Source: Gammaproteobacteria bacterium (GTDB lineage: Bacteria > Pseudomonadota > Gammaproteobacteria > Pseudomonadales > Ketobacteraceae). From it: a stretch of 64,000 bases of DNA. The DNA lies in the NCBI GenBank assembly GCA_013178375.1, contig JABLXQ010000011.1, forward strand, positions 83,267 to 147,266, read 5' to 3'. The notes under the pieces are model-generated. The model was not told where the DNA came from. It saw only the letters and a list, made by a program, of their open reading frames with translations, and searched no databases. This document shows, one piece after another, positions 47,901 to 57,442 of this stretch (positions are counted from its first letter, which is position 1; every line of letters begins with the position of its first letter). The position numbers and the translations under genes were made by a program.

Positions 47901-49423
47901 GACTTCACCTGACTACGCTTTTGCAGCGCCTGCCGTGCTGCGACCAGATCGCTGTAGGGATGCTTGACGCCCTGCACGTCCTGGTAATCCTCGTGTCCTT
48001 TGCCCGCCAGCAGGATCAGGTCATCGCCCGCTGCATTGAGCACCGCAAATTCCACTGCCTGCGCGCGGTCCTCGATAATGTTGTACGCACATTGTGGTGG
48101 AATGCCTTTCACAATATGGCCAATTATGTTCCTGAGCTTCTCGCTGCGCGGATTGTCGGCGGTGACAATCATTTCATCGGCATCGCGCGCCACCACGGCG
48201 CCCATCAGCGGACGCTTGCCCGCATCGCGATCACCACCACAGCCGAACACGCACCACAGCTTGCCGCCGCAATGCCGGCGCAGGGAAAAAATCACTTTCT
48301 CCAGCGCATCCGGCGTGTGAGCGAAATCCACCACCACAGCAGGTTCCTGCGCGGATTTCTGCGGATTCACCATTTCCACCCGGCCCGGAACCGGCTGCAC
48401 CTGGCCGAGTGCCTTGCAAGCGTCGGGCAGCGCAACACCCAGTGCCAGCAATCCCGCCAGCGCCGCCAGCAGATTGGACGCGTTGAATTCGCCCACCAGC
48501 GCGCTTTCCAGCTCCGCCGCCGCGGCGCCGGCCTGGATTTTCATCCGCATACCGCGTGCATGAAATTGCAGATCGCGGGCAACCAGGGTCGCGCCACTGT
48601 CTTCCCGCAAAGAAAACGTCATCAGGTTTACGGTTGGCTGCGCGTGCATCGCCATCCCCATCACCTGATCGTCGTCCGCATTCAGAATCAGACACTTCAG
48701 CGACAGATTTCTCGCCAGCAGCGCCTTGGCATCCCGATAGGCTTCCATGGAACCGTGATAATCCAGGTGATCGCGACTCAGGTTGGTAATGATGCCGGTG
48801 TGCAACGCCAGGCCGTCCAGGCGCCCCTGCACCAGACCGTGCGAAGATGCCTCCATCGCCACTACCCGCGCGCTTTGCTGCAGCATCTCATGCAACAAAC
48901 GGTTGATGTCGATGATATCCGGCGTGGTGTTCTGGGTCGGCGCCAATTGCCCCGTCAAACCATTGCCCAGCGTGCCCATCACGCCGCTGGTGATGCTCAA
49001 CTGCTGCAGTGCCTGCGCGATCAATTGGGTAACGGTGGTCTTGCCATTGGTGCCCGTCACCGCCACCAGCTGCAAATGTTGCGACGGGTTGCCATAGAAT
49101 TCCGACGCGATTGCACCCAGTTGCTGCTGCAATCCGGGCACTGGCACCACGGGCACCGTCACGCCCGGCGGCATCTGCAATCCCTCTGCTTCCGCCAGTA
49201 CCGCGCTGGCGCCTTTCTCCACCGCAGCAGCAATAAAACGGCGGCCATCGGACACATGGCCGGGATAGGCAATGAAGCAATCCCCCGCCCTGACTTTCCG
49301 ACTGTCGACCGCAAGACCGCTCACCCGCGTTTTGCTCCATTCACTGTTGTGTTCTGCATTGCTTAACAGGGAAACCGGCACAAATTCATCCAGCGTGCAC
49401 CCGATTCCGGATTTGATGGTCAT
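47897..49423 (-). CDS. murE: UDP-N-acetylmuramoyl-L-alanyl-D-glutamate--2,6-diaminopimelate ligase
   Basis: MurE (508 aa). ATP site VTGTNGKTTVTQL, MEASSHGL, FAHTPDALE and GCGGDRDAGKRPLM are present. The motif DNPRSE predicts meso-diaminopimelate as the amino acid added, as expected for a Gram-negative wall. N-terminal VDSRKVRAGDCFIA is typical. Overlaps ftsI and murF by four bases each. Confidence 0.97.
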   Translation of the reverse strand: MTIKSGIGCTLDEFVPVSLLSNAEHNSEWSKTRVSGLAVDSRKVRAGDCFIAYPGHVSDGRRFIAAAVEKGASAVLAEAEGLQMPPGVTVPVVPVPGLQQQLGAIASEFYGNPSQHLQLVAVTGTNGKTTVTQLIAQALQQLSITSGVMGTLGNGLTGQLAPTQNTTPDIIDINRLLHEMLQQSARVVAMEASSHGLVQGRLDGLALHTGIITNLSRDHLDYHGSMEAYRDAKALLARNLSLKCLILNADDDQVMGMAMHAQPTVNLMTFSLREDSGATLVARDLQFHARGMRMKIQAGAAAAELESALVGEFNASNLLAALAGLLALGVALPDACKALGQVQPVPGRVEMVNPQKSAQEPAVVVDFAHTPDALEKVIFSLRRHCGGKLWCVFGCGGDRDAGKRPLMGAVVARDADEMIVTADNPRSEKLRNIIGHIVKGIPPQCAYNIIEDRAQAVEFAVLNAAGDDLILLAGKGHEDYQDVQGVKHPYSDLVAARQALQKRSQVKS

Positions 49424-51135
49424 GTGTCAGACGAATCCTTTTTCGCCGCATCGACAAAATTTTCCACCGTTTTGGTCGGCGGAATATTCTTCACCCGCAG
49501 CAGACCAGACATGATGCGCGAAAACACCGGCGCCGCCACCAGACCACCGTAATAGGCATCGCCCTTCGGATCATCGATCACCACCACCATGGCGATTCTA
49601 GGATTATCCGCAGGCGCCACACCGGCAAACAGGCCCAGATACTGATGCGCCTCATATCCATTCGCCGACACCTTGTGCACGGTGCCGGTCTTGCCTGCCA
49701 CACGGTAACCCGGCACATTGGCTTTTTTCGCCGTGCCCTGATCGCTGGTTACCTGTTCCATCATGGCCATCACTTCACGCGCGTATTTTTCATCAAGCAC
49801 GCGCTCGCCCGGCACTTCACCTTCCACTTTCAGCAGCGACACCGGTCGTTTGATCCCACCTGCACCCAATACGGCATACGCCTGCGCCAGTTGCACCGCT
49901 GTCACCGACAAACCGTAACCGTAGGACAGCGTCGCAATCTCGATCGGGCGCCAGCGCTGCCGTACCGGCAACATTCCAACGCTTTCGCCCGGAAATCCGG
50001 TGCCGGTAGCCTGGCCGAGACCGACTCGGCGGAACATGCCGCTCACCGCATCCTCCTCCATCGACAGCGCCAGCTTGGCAGCGCCCACGTTGCTGGACTT
50101 GGCGATCAGTGTGGTCAGATCGATCACGCCGTAATTGTGCAAATCCCGAATCGACTTTCTGCCAACCCGCATATATCCAGGTGTAGTGTCCAGTTGGCTG
50201 GACGGCTGCCACTTGCCACTTTCCAGCGCCGCCGCAACGGTAAAAGGTTTGACGGTAGAGCCCGGCTCGAACACATCTGTGAGCGCACGGTTGCGCAGGC
50301 TCGCCACATCGCGAGTAGTTCGATTGTTCGGGTTATAGGACGGCTGATTCACCATCGCGAGCACTTCGCCGGTCTGGATATCCAGCGCCACCGCCATGCC
50401 TGAAGTGGCCTGGTATTCGTTCACCGCCGACAACAATTCGCGATACGCCAGATATTGCGCCCGCAGGTCGATACTCAGCGTCACATCCTGGCCCGGCGCG
50501 GCATTGCGGATCAGGCCCACATCCTTGATGGTGCGACGCTTCAGATCTTTCACCACCCGCTTCTTGCCATCGACACCCTGCAGCATTTCCTGATACGCCA
50601 GCTCCATGCCTTCCTGGCCGCTGTCGTCGATATTGGTAAAACCCACCAGGTGGGCGGTCACTTCGCTGGCCGGGTAATAACGGCGGCGCTCTTCCAGTCC
50701 ATAGACGCCGGCAATGTCCAATTGAAGAATGTCGTCGGCCTTGACCGGATTCAAATGACGCTGCAGATAAATGAACTGCTTTTCCTGATTGCGCAGGATG
50801 CGATCCCGCAGGCGGGCGTTATTCACACCGAGTTTTTTCGCCAGCGCACCCCAGGCGTGTTGCTGGGTGATGAGTTCGCGCGGATTGGCCCACAGCGTCA
50901 CCACCGGCGTACTCACAGCCAGGGGTTCGCCGTTGCGATCCTGAATGATGCCGCGATAAGCCGGAATATTTTCCACCCGCAGCACACGACGGTCACCCTG
51001 ATCCTTCAGAAAGCTCTGCGCTTCCACCTGCAAATAAACCAGGCGCCCGGCCACGACCAGCGCCACTGCTGCCAGCAATCCCAGCACCAGCCGATAGCGC
51101 CAGGTAAATTGTGCGGCTTCCTTTTTCGCGCTCAT
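49420..51135 (-). CDS. ftsI: septal peptidoglycan transpeptidase FtsI (PBP3)
   Basis: Class B penicillin-binding protein (571 aa). One membrane helix (about 14-36), a pedestal domain with RGIIQDRNGEPLA and RRYYPASEVTAHLVG, and a transpeptidase domain with STVK (293-296, catalytic Ser293), SSN (347-349) and KTGT (481-484). It crosslinks septal murein with FtsW, encoded four genes downstream. Overlaps ftsL and murE by four bases each. Confidence 0.98.
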   Translation of the reverse strand: MSAKKEAAQFTWRYRLVLGLLAAVALVVAGRLVYLQVEAQSFLKDQGDRRVLRVENIPAYRGIIQDRNGEPLAVSTPVVTLWANPRELITQQHAWGALAKKLGVNNARLRDRILRNQEKQFIYLQRHLNPVKADDILQLDIAGVYGLEERRRYYPASEVTAHLVGFTNIDDSGQEGMELAYQEMLQGVDGKKRVVKDLKRRTIKDVGLIRNAAPGQDVTLSIDLRAQYLAYRELLSAVNEYQATSGMAVALDIQTGEVLAMVNQPSYNPNNRTTRDVASLRNRALTDVFEPGSTVKPFTVAAALESGKWQPSSQLDTTPGYMRVGRKSIRDLHNYGVIDLTTLIAKSSNVGAAKLALSMEEDAVSGMFRRVGLGQATGTGFPGESVGMLPVRQRWRPIEIATLSYGYGLSVTAVQLAQAYAVLGAGGIKRPVSLLKVEGEVPGERVLDEKYAREVMAMMEQVTSDQGTAKKANVPGYRVAGKTGTVHKVSANGYEAHQYLGLFAGVAPADNPRIAMVVVIDDPKGDAYYGGLVAAPVFSRIMSGLLRVKNIPPTKTVENFVDAAKKDSSDT

Positions 51136-51425
51136 GGTTCCACCATCACGATTTCGTTGGGCGACGGCACCCGCATGTGCAACTTGCTGCCGGCCAGCTG
51201 CTCCACACGGTTATACGAACCCCAGGTGCTCTGCTCCAGCAGCAACTGACCCCACTCCACCTGCATGTCATTCTTGGCACCCAGCAACTGCTGATGTTGC
51301 GACACCAGACGGCGGGTCTCGAAACTCGCAAACACCACACCCAGCGCCGACACCACCACGGCCACCGCAGCCAGCTGCACCAGGATCCAATGTTTGCGCT
51401 GATTCGCCAGGGCTTCCATCATCAC
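51132..51425 (-). CDS. ftsL: cell division protein FtsL
   Basis: Small bitopic divisome protein (97 aa): short cytoplasmic tail, one membrane helix (about 16-34), then a periplasmic coiled coil with [14 protein letters not shown] and the [18 protein letters not shown] segment typical of gammaproteobacterial FtsL. Sequence conservation in this family is low, so position between rsmH and ftsI carries much of the weight. Confidence 0.95.
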   Translation of the reverse strand: MMMEALANQRKHWILVQLAAVAVVVSALGVVFASFETRRLVSQHQQLLGAKNDMQVEWGQLLLEQSTWGSYNRVEQLAGSKLHMRVPSPNEIVMVEP

Positions 51426-52360
51426 ACCTTCTCGGCGACGCGCATGATCGCGCTGCGGGAACGGGGATTGCGGCTGACTTCCTCATCGGATGCCCGCACC
51501 TGTTTGGCGATGCTGCGCAGCTCACGCTTCACCGCATCGTGGCGCACCGGCAAGTGACGCGGCAGCGGCTCGCCCTTTTCCTTGCGCTGGATGAACTGCT
51601 TGACGATACGGTCTTCCAGGGAATGAAAACTGATAACGACCAGACGTCCGCCCGGCGCCAGCACATCCACCGCCTGCTGCAGCACGGCTTCCAGATCATC
51701 CAGTTCACGGTTGATGAAAATGCGGATCGCCTGGAAGGAACGGGTGGCAGGATGCTTGTGTTTTTCGCGGAACGGACTGGCATCCTCGATCCAGGCCGCC
51801 AGCTGGCGGGTGCGCGACAGCGGCTCATCCACACGGCGCTCGACGATCGCCTGCGCGATGCGCCAGGCAAACCGCTCTTCACCGTATTCGCGCAACACTT
51901 CGGCAATTTCGTCGGCGGTGGCGGAATTCAGCCAGTCGGCAGCGGACACGCCGGCCTGATTGTTCATCCGCATATCCAGCGGACCGTCATTCATGAAGGA
52001 AAAGCCGCGCTCGGGATCATCCAGCTGCGGCGACGACACCCCCAGATCCAGCAGAATGCCCTGCACCTGACCGCGCCAGCCGCGAGCGTCAACCTCGCGA
52101 CCCAGCACCGCAAACGAATCGTGCACCGGTTGCAAACGGGGATCGGCGGCGGCCAGCGCATCCGCCGTGGCAATCGCCTGGGGGTCCTTGTCGAAAACCA
52201 GCAGGGTGGCAGCAGAATCCAGCTGCGACAGCGCCAGCCGGGCATGTCCGCCACGCCCGAAAGTGCCATCGATGTAGATGCCCTGCCTGTCAGTCAACAA
52301 TGCGTCCACCGCCTCTTGCAACAAAACGGTTTCATGGGAAAATGCCGGCCCGGTCATCAC
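51422..52360 (-). CDS. rsmH: 16S rRNA (cytosine(1402)-N(4))-methyltransferase
   Basis: RsmH/MraW (312 aa), methylating N4 of C1402 in 16S r[16 protein letters not shown], the SAM-binding [39 protein letters not shown] and [13 protein letters not shown] are diagnostic. It overlaps mraZ and ftsL by four bases each. The partner enzyme RsmI, acting on the same nucleotide, is encoded about 1 kb away. Confidence 0.98.
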   Translation of the reverse strand: MMTGPAFSHETVLLQEAVDALLTDRQGIYIDGTFGRGGHARLALSQLDSAATLLVFDKDPQAIATADALAAADPRLQPVHDSFAVLGREVDARGWRGQVQGILLDLGVSSPQLDDPERGFSFMNDGPLDMRMNNQAGVSAADWLNSATADEIAEVLREYGEERFAWRIAQAIVERRVDEPLSRTRQLAAWIEDASPFREKHKHPATRSFQAIRIFINRELDDLEAVLQQAVDVLAPGGRLVVISFHSLEDRIVKQFIQRKEKGEPLPRHLPVRHDAVKRELRSIAKQVRASDEEVSRNPRSRSAIMRVAEKV

Positions 52361-52815
52361 AGCACCAGCGACAGCATCTGGTCAGGCATGCCGTCGTCGT
52401 CCTCGCTATCATCCGCCAGCCAGGCATCGCGCTTCTGATTCCACAAATCTTCCGACCAGATTTCAAAACGGTGGCCCTGACCCAGCAGCATGATCTTCTT
52501 GTCCAGATCGGCGTAGGACCGCAGCACGGGGGGAATGCCAATGCGCCCGGCGGCGTCCATTTCCACCTCGGTGGCATGACCCACCAGCAGGCGCTGCACG
52601 CGGCGGGCGGCCTTGTTAAAGGAAGGAAGTGCGTTGATCTTGCGCTCGATTTCGAGCCATTCCGGCATGGGGTACAGTTGCAGGCAGCGCTCTTCGGTGT
52701 CGATGGTGGCCACCAGCTGGCCCTGGCATTTTTCGAGCAAAGCGTCCCGGTAGCGGGTTGGCAGTACCAACCGACCTTTCGCGTCCAGATTCAGTATGTT
52801 CGGACCTCGAAACAC
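52357..52815 (-). CDS. mraZ: transcriptional regulator MraZ
   Basis: MraZ (152 aa), a DNA-binding protein with two SpoVT/AbrB-like repeats (about 5-50 and 80-125) that represses the dcw operon it heads. [23 protein letters not shown] and [14 protein letters not shown] are the paired motifs. The start is the GTG at 52815, with GGGAAG at good spacing, giving the usual F-R-G N-terminus; extending to 52923 would read through the promoter. C-terminal acidic tail is slightly long. Confidence 0.96.
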   Translation of the reverse strand: MFRGPNILNLDAKGRLVLPTRYRDALLEKCQGQLVATIDTEERCLQLYPMPEWLEIERKINALPSFNKAARRVQRLLVGHATEVEMDAAGRIGIPPVLRSYADLDKKIMLLGQGHRFEIWSEDLWNQKRDAWLADDSEDDDGMPDQMLSLVL

Positions 52816-52830
52816 CGCGCTTCCCTTTTT

Positions 52831-52886
52831 CCCACCCGAAGGCTGTCTGAAACCCTTTTTTCCCACCAAAACCCACAACTTCCCAC
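52831..52886 (-). promoter_or_regulatory. MraZ operator: four GTGGG boxes
   Basis: On the minus strand GTGGG occurs at 52886-52882, 52876-52872 and 52866-52862, exactly 10 bp apart with five-base spacers, and again at 52835-52831, 31 bp further on. This is the repeat pattern known for MraZ binding sites. The boxes lie just downstream of the predicted transcription start and upstream of the mraZ GTG, suited to autorepression. Confidence 0.88.
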
Positions 52887-52894
52887 TCCGTGAC

Positions 52895-52923
52895 ACTATA
52901 GGGACTGCAAAATCGGGCGTCAA
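52895..52923 (-). promoter_or_regulatory. sigma70 promoter of the dcw cluster (Pmra)
   Basis: On the minus strand, -35 TTGACG (52923-52918) and -10 TATAGT (52900-52895), spacer exactly 17 bases. Transcription would begin near 52888, immediately before the first GTGGG box. The match to consensus is 5/6 and 5/6, the best promoter seen in the window. Confidence 0.85.
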
Positions 52924-53146
52924 GGAAAAAGGGGGTGAAAAAATGTGAATTTGCTGCGGAAAAACAATAACTTACGTGCAAAACAGCACACAAAAAGACA
53001 AAAATTGCCCGAAAAAAATCAAGCAAATTCAGGGGGATGGAAAAGGCTCTTAAAGCGGGTTCTAGCTTGGAAGATTATTTTGCAATATGGATCGATCAAT
53101 CAGGGGAGTGCGGTTATTAAACCGCAGATGGAGAAGGGAAAAAAAT
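52924..53146. other. intergenic region upstream of mraZ
   Basis: About 220 AT-rich bases between Pmra and the 3' end of rnpB, with no gene seen. It contains a perfect hairpin TGCGGTT-ATTA-AACCGCA (53109-53126) without a T tract on either strand. This may help end rnpB transcription, which also runs into TTTATTTTTTT just after the mature 3' end. Confidence 0.4.
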
Positions 53147-53491
53147 AAAGTCAGCCTGTAAGCCGGGTTCTGTCGTGGACAGTCATTCCTCTGGGACGTA
53201 CGTCACCGCACGCCTCTAGCAACCTACCCGAATCCAGCGCGGGCCACGCCAATGGATTCCTATTTGGTCTTGCTCCAGGTGGGGTTTTCCAGCCATGAAC
53301 TGTTACCAGTCATGCGGTGCGCTCTTACCGCACCATTTCACCCTTACCGGCCCTTGCGGGCTTAGGCGGTATACTTTCTGTTGCACTTTCCGTCGGCTCA
53401 CGCCGCCCAGGCGTTACCTGGCACCTTGCCCTGTGGAGCCCGGACTTTCCTCCCTCCGCCGAAACGAAGAGCGACTGTCTGGCTGACTTCC
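53147..53491 (-). ncRNA. rnpB: RNase P RNA (bacterial type A)
   Basis: Catalytic RNA of RNase P, maturing tRNA 5' ends. Conserved blocks in order on the minus strand: GGAGGAAAGTCCGGGCTCC, GCCAGGTAACGCCTGG, GTGCAACAGAAAG, TAAGGGTGAAATGG with GGTAAGAGCGCACC, TGGTAACAG, AGCAAGACCAAATAGG and, near the 3' end, CCACGACAGAACCCGGC. The ends pair as helix P1 (AAGTCAGCC with GGCTGACTT). The 5' end is set by the promoter and P1, the 3' end by P1 and the following T-rich run. Open reading frames inside it are artefacts. Confidence 0.97.
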
Positions 53492-53496
53492 GGTGC

Positions 53497-53525
53497 AAAA
53501 TATAGCTAATTGCCTAAGGATTCAA
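53497..53525 (-). promoter_or_regulatory. sigma70 promoter of rnpB
   Basis: -35 TTGAAT (53525-53520) and -10 TATTTT (53502-53497), spacer 17 bases, on the minus strand. The first RNA base would be at about 53491, exactly where helix P1 begins. The -35 box contains the stop codon of rsmI (53522-53524). Confidence 0.7.
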
Positions 53526-54367
53526 GCGTTGAATTGTTTCAGGGCAATATCGTAGAGCTGGTTCTTGGGGGCACCGGTCAATTCCGAAACCAGTGCACAG
53601 GCCTTTTTCAGCGGCATCTGCTCGCGCGCCAGCGCCAGCGCGCGCAGGATTTTGGGATCGAGTACCGCGTCGGATTCGTCCGCTGCAAAGCCTTCCACCA
53701 GTACCACGAACTCGCCGCGCTGATGATTGTCATCGGCCTGCAGCCAGTTGAGCACCTCGGGCGGCGTGCCGGTGTGCACCGTCTCAAAGGTCTTGGTCAA
53801 CTCTTTCGCCACGGCGATCTGACGGGTTTCTCCCAGCACCTGTGCAATGTCCTGCACCAGCTCGACGATGCGCTTGGGGGATTCATAGAACACCAGTGTG
53901 GCGGATTCACGCAGCAGCTCTTCCAGTGCCGTGCGCCGTGCCTGCTGTTTGGCCGACAGGAAGCCGGCAAACAGGAAGCGGTCCGTGGGCAGACCGGCGA
54001 TCGACAGCGCCGCCACCGCCGCACAGGCACCCGGAATCGTCACCACCGGATGGCCGGCTTCGCGCACGGCCCGCACCAGCCGGTAACCGGGGTCGCTGAT
54101 CAGCGGCGTGCCCGCGTCGGAGATCAGGGCTACCGACTGCCCCTTGCCCAGCAGCTCCACCAGAAACCCGGCCCGGTCGGCTTCGTTGTGATCATGCACC
54201 GATATCAGCCGCGTGTTGATGCTGTAGGCATCCAGCAGTTTTTTGCTGTGGCGGGTGTCTTCGGCGGCAATCAGGTCCACCTGCTTCAGCACCTCCAGCG
54301 CACGCAACGTAATGTCGTTGAGATTCCCGATGGGTGTTGCGACAATATAAAGAGTTCCACTCGCCAT
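53522..54367 (-). CDS. rsmI: 16S rRNA (cytidine(1402)-2'-O)-methyltransferase
   Basis: RsmI (281 aa), a TP-methylase-fold enzyme adding the 2'-O-methyl of C1402. LYIVATPIGNLNDITLRALE, AAEDTRHSKKLL, SDAGTPLISDPGYRLV and FYESPKRI are diagnostic. The start is the ATG at 54367; the open frame continues upstream to 55633 only as antisense of lpoA. Divergent from lpoA with an 87-base gap. The gene's stop lies within the rnpB promoter. Confidence 0.97.
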   Translation of the reverse strand: MASGTLYIVATPIGNLNDITLRALEVLKQVDLIAAEDTRHSKKLLDAYSINTRLISVHDHNEADRAGFLVELLGKGQSVALISDAGTPLISDPGYRLVRAVREAGHPVVTIPGACAAVAALSIAGLPTDRFLFAGFLSAKQQARRTALEELLRESATLVFYESPKRIVELVQDIAQVLGETRQIAVAKELTKTFETVHTGTPPEVLNWLQADDNHQRGEFVVLVEGFAADESDAVLDPKILRALALAREQMPLKKACALVSELTGAPKNQLYDIALKQFNA

Positions 54368-54383
54368 GATTGTGTTCGACCTG

Positions 54384-54440
54384 AAAAGTCCTGACCAGAC
54401 TAGACTAAAACGACCAAGCCAGACTCTAAAAGTCCTGACC
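54384..54440. repeat. direct repeat pair between rsmI and lpoA
   Basis: AAAAGTCCTGACC occurs at 54384-54396 and 54428-54440, 44 bases apart (about four helical turns). Between them is a second degenerate pair, CCAGACT with a nearby CTAAAA. This is the whole divergent promoter gap of rsmI and lpoA, so a cooperative binding site is possible; a chance local duplication is equally so. Confidence 0.5.
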
Positions 54441-54454
54441 CGAATCCGAATTTG

Positions 54455-56431
54455 ATGAAGACGCCTGAAATGCTGCGGAAGCTTACCATATTTGCATGCC
54501 TGACCCTGGCGCTGTCGCTGACCGCCTGCTCCTCCGGCCAGCAGGCCGCATCCTCCGCCACCGACTCCCCTGCCGACCCGCTGGAAGGCATTCACGCCAT
54601 GGTGAAGCGGGCGGAAAAAATGGAGAGTCCCCAGGCGGAAAAACTCCTGATCGACGCCGCCAATCAACTGCTGGCCCGCGGCGAGCTGGACGACGCCGGG
54701 CGGATACTGGTGTCGCTGGATTCCTCCATGCTGCCCGCCAACATCAAGGCCGATCATGTCATCGCCCTCGCCCGCCTGGCCATGGCCCAGGAAAAATACG
54801 CCCGCGTTACCGACCTGCTCACCACCGACGAACGCGGCCTGATCAGCGCCTCCGCCACGCTGGATGCCGAGCGCCTGAACCAGATCAGCCTGCTGCGGGC
54901 ACAGGCGTGGGAGGCTCAGCAGAATTATCTGGCCGCCGCGCGTGAACGCATTTTTGTATCGCCCATGCTGGCGGACACCGATGAATTCAACCGCAACCAC
55001 CAGCAGATCTGGGCGGATCTGAACAATGTGCCGGAAGATTCCCTGGAAACGCTCAGCCGCACCGCCGCCATTCCGGAAATCCAGGGCTGGCTGGAGCTGG
55101 CCTGGATCGCCAAGAACCAGCAGGACAACATCGACCAGCAGCTGCGTGATGTGCGGCGCTGGCAGGTGAAGTTCGCCGGCCACCCCGCCGCACGCCAGCT
55201 GCCCGACAGCCTGCGTGTGCTGACGGAAATGAGCGACCAGAAGCCGATGGACATTGCCCTGCTGCTTCCTCTGCAAGGCAAGTACCGACAGTCTGCCATC
55301 GCCATCCAGAACGGCTTCATGACCGCCCACTATGCCGCGGTCGCCAAACTGGATACCGGCAAAGTCCCGCCCACCATCCGGGTGTATGATTCCACCGATA
55401 TCCGCAATTTCATGAACGTCTACCGCCAGGCGGTGACAGATGGCGCCGACATCATCGTCGGCCCGCTGCAGAAAGAAAACGTGCACCAGTTGGTGATCAC
55501 CAAGACCGAGCTGCCGGTGCCCACCATCGCCCTGAACACCGATGACACCACGCTTGAAGCCCCCACCAATCTCTATCAATTTGGCCTGTCGCCGGAAGAC
55601 GACGCCCGTGAAATTGCCAGCCACGCCAAGCACAGCAACTATTACCGCGCCGCCGTGTTATATCAGTCCAGCCCCTGGGGCGAACGTGCCTCATCTGCCT
55701 TTGCCGAATCCTGGCAGGCGTCCGGGGGCGTGATTACCACCAGCCTGCGTTTCGAATCGCCGCAAACCCTGGCGGCCACCATCAAGAACCTGCTGGCGGT
55801 CAACCAGAGCGAGGCGCGCCTGCAGCAGTTGAAGCGCGTCATTGGCAAAGATGTCGAGTTCGAACCACGCCGGCGCCAGGACATCGATTTCCTGTATCTG
55901 GTTTCCAGTCCCGAGCAAGCGCGCCTGATCAAGCCGCTGATCAACTTCTATTACGCCGATGACTTGCAGGTTTATTCCGGCTCGCAAATCTATGTGGGTG
56001 AGCCGACCCCCGCCAAGGATCGCGATCTCGACGGCATCGCCTTCTGCGACATTCCCTGGATGCTGGACAAGCCGGACAAACTAAAACGCTCCATGCTGGC
56101 AGCATGGCCCGCCGCCAATCCGCGCTATTTCCGCCTCAACGCCCTGGGCGCTGACGCCTATCGCCTGCAAGCACGCCTGCACATGCTGACTCATGTCGCC
56201 AGCGCGGGCCTGTTCGGTGCCACCGGCTCGCTCACCATTGGCCCGCACAATCGCATCCAGCGCGGGCTCAGTTGGGCGATCATGACCGAAGGCGCACCCA
56301 GGGCACTGCCGAAAATCGTCGACACCGAGGTGATGGAACAGGATGAAAACCCAGGCACCCACACAGAAACAACAGGCGGGGAGCCAGGCGGAGAACCTGG
56401 CGAGACGCTACCTGGAACAACGGGGATTTGA
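54455..56431 (+). CDS. lpoA: LpoA-like outer membrane lipoprotein, activator of PBP1a
   Basis: 658 aa. Lipoprotein signal peptide with lipobox LTAC (Cys25). Residues about 45-245 form a helical TPR-like N-domain. Residues about 255-620 are a periplasmic-binding-protein-like C-domain with ALLLPLQGKYRQSA, DIIVGPLQKENV and DFLYLVSSP. LpoA (YraM/LppC) spans the periplasm to stimulate penicillin-binding protein 1a. The last 29 residues are Gly/Glu/Thr/Pro-rich and arise from an 89-base out-of-frame overlap with yraN. The ATG at 54455 is used; a TTG one codon upstream is open. Confidence 0.94.
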   Translation: MKTPEMLRKLTIFACLTLALSLTACSSGQQAASSATDSPADPLEGIHAMVKRAEKMESPQAEKLLIDAANQLLARGELDDAGRILVSLDSSMLPANIKADHVIALARLAMAQEKYARVTDLLTTDERGLISASATLDAERLNQISLLRAQAWEAQQNYLAAARERIFVSPMLADTDEFNRNHQQIWADLNNVPEDSLETLSRTAAIPEIQGWLELAWIAKNQQDNIDQQLRDVRRWQVKFAGHPAARQLPDSLRVLTEMSDQKPMDIALLLPLQGKYRQSAIAIQNGFMTAHYAAVAKLDTGKVPPTIRVYDSTDIRNFMNVYRQAVTDGADIIVGPLQKENVHQLVITKTELPVPTIALNTDDTTLEAPTNLYQFGLSPEDDAREIASHAKHSNYYRAAVLYQSSPWGERASSAFAESWQASGGVITTSLRFESPQTLAATIKNLLAVNQSEARLQQLKRVIGKDVEFEPRRRQDIDFLYLVSSPEQARLIKPLINFYYADDLQVYSGSQIYVGEPTPAKDRDLDGIAFCDIPWMLDKPDKLKRSMLAAWPAANPRYFRLNALGADAYRLQARLHMLTHVASAGLFGATGSLTIGPHNRIQRGLSWAIMTEGAPRALPKIVDTEVMEQDENPGTHTETTGGEPGGEPGETLPGTTGI

Positions 56432-56723
56432 ATTTCACTGCAGCAACTATCTGTGCAAGACCGGTGAAATCGATCTGATCATGCAGGACGGGGAAATGCT
56501 CGTATTCGTGGAAGTGCGCTTCCGCGCCGACACCCGTCTGGGCTCGCCACTGGAAACCATCACAGCTGCCAAACAGCGCAAACTGATTCGTGCCGCTCAA
56601 TTCTTCCTGCAACAAACCTGCGGCAATCGTTGGCCTGCCTGCCGTTTCGACGTGGTAGGTATCAGTGGCGACCTGAACGATTCACCCCGCATTGACTGGA
56701 TCGCAAATGCCTTCGGCGCCTGA
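56343..56723 (+). CDS. yraN: YraN family (UPF0102) nuclease-like protein
   Basis: 126 aa, restriction-endonuclease-like fold. AENLARRYLEQRGFEF, the catalytic-type motif GEIDLIMQDGEMLVFVEVRFR (Glu/Asp ... Glu-x-Arg) and FDVVGIS are typical. The precise role is unsettled. The ATG at 56343 lies within lpoA, 89 bases before its stop; GAGG or GGAACAGG upstream can serve as ribosome-binding site. The order lpoA-yraN-diaA/gmhA is conserved across gammaproteobacteria. Confidence 0.93.
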   Translation: MKTQAPTQKQQAGSQAENLARRYLEQRGFEFHCSNYLCKTGEIDLIMQDGEMLVFVEVRFRADTRLGSPLETITAAKQRKLIRAAQFFLQQTCGNRWPACRFDVVGISGDLNDSPRIDWIANAFGA

Positions 56724-56772
56724 CTCTCATCCAGGCGGCACCACTACCATGCAGCACCGTCACCTGTAGTAG

Positions 56773-57399
<627 letters not shown>

Positions 57400-57442
57400 A
57401 GCAGGATGAAGAAAAAGAAGGAAGAGGTGGCTCAGCAGCAGC

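Noticed and set aside
53295..53505. Two short plus-strand open frames
   Set aside because: They lie within the RNase P RNA gene on the opposite strand.
54368..55633. N-terminal extension of rsmI by 422 codons
   Set aside because: Antisense to lpoA; the RsmI family begins exactly at the ATG at 54367.
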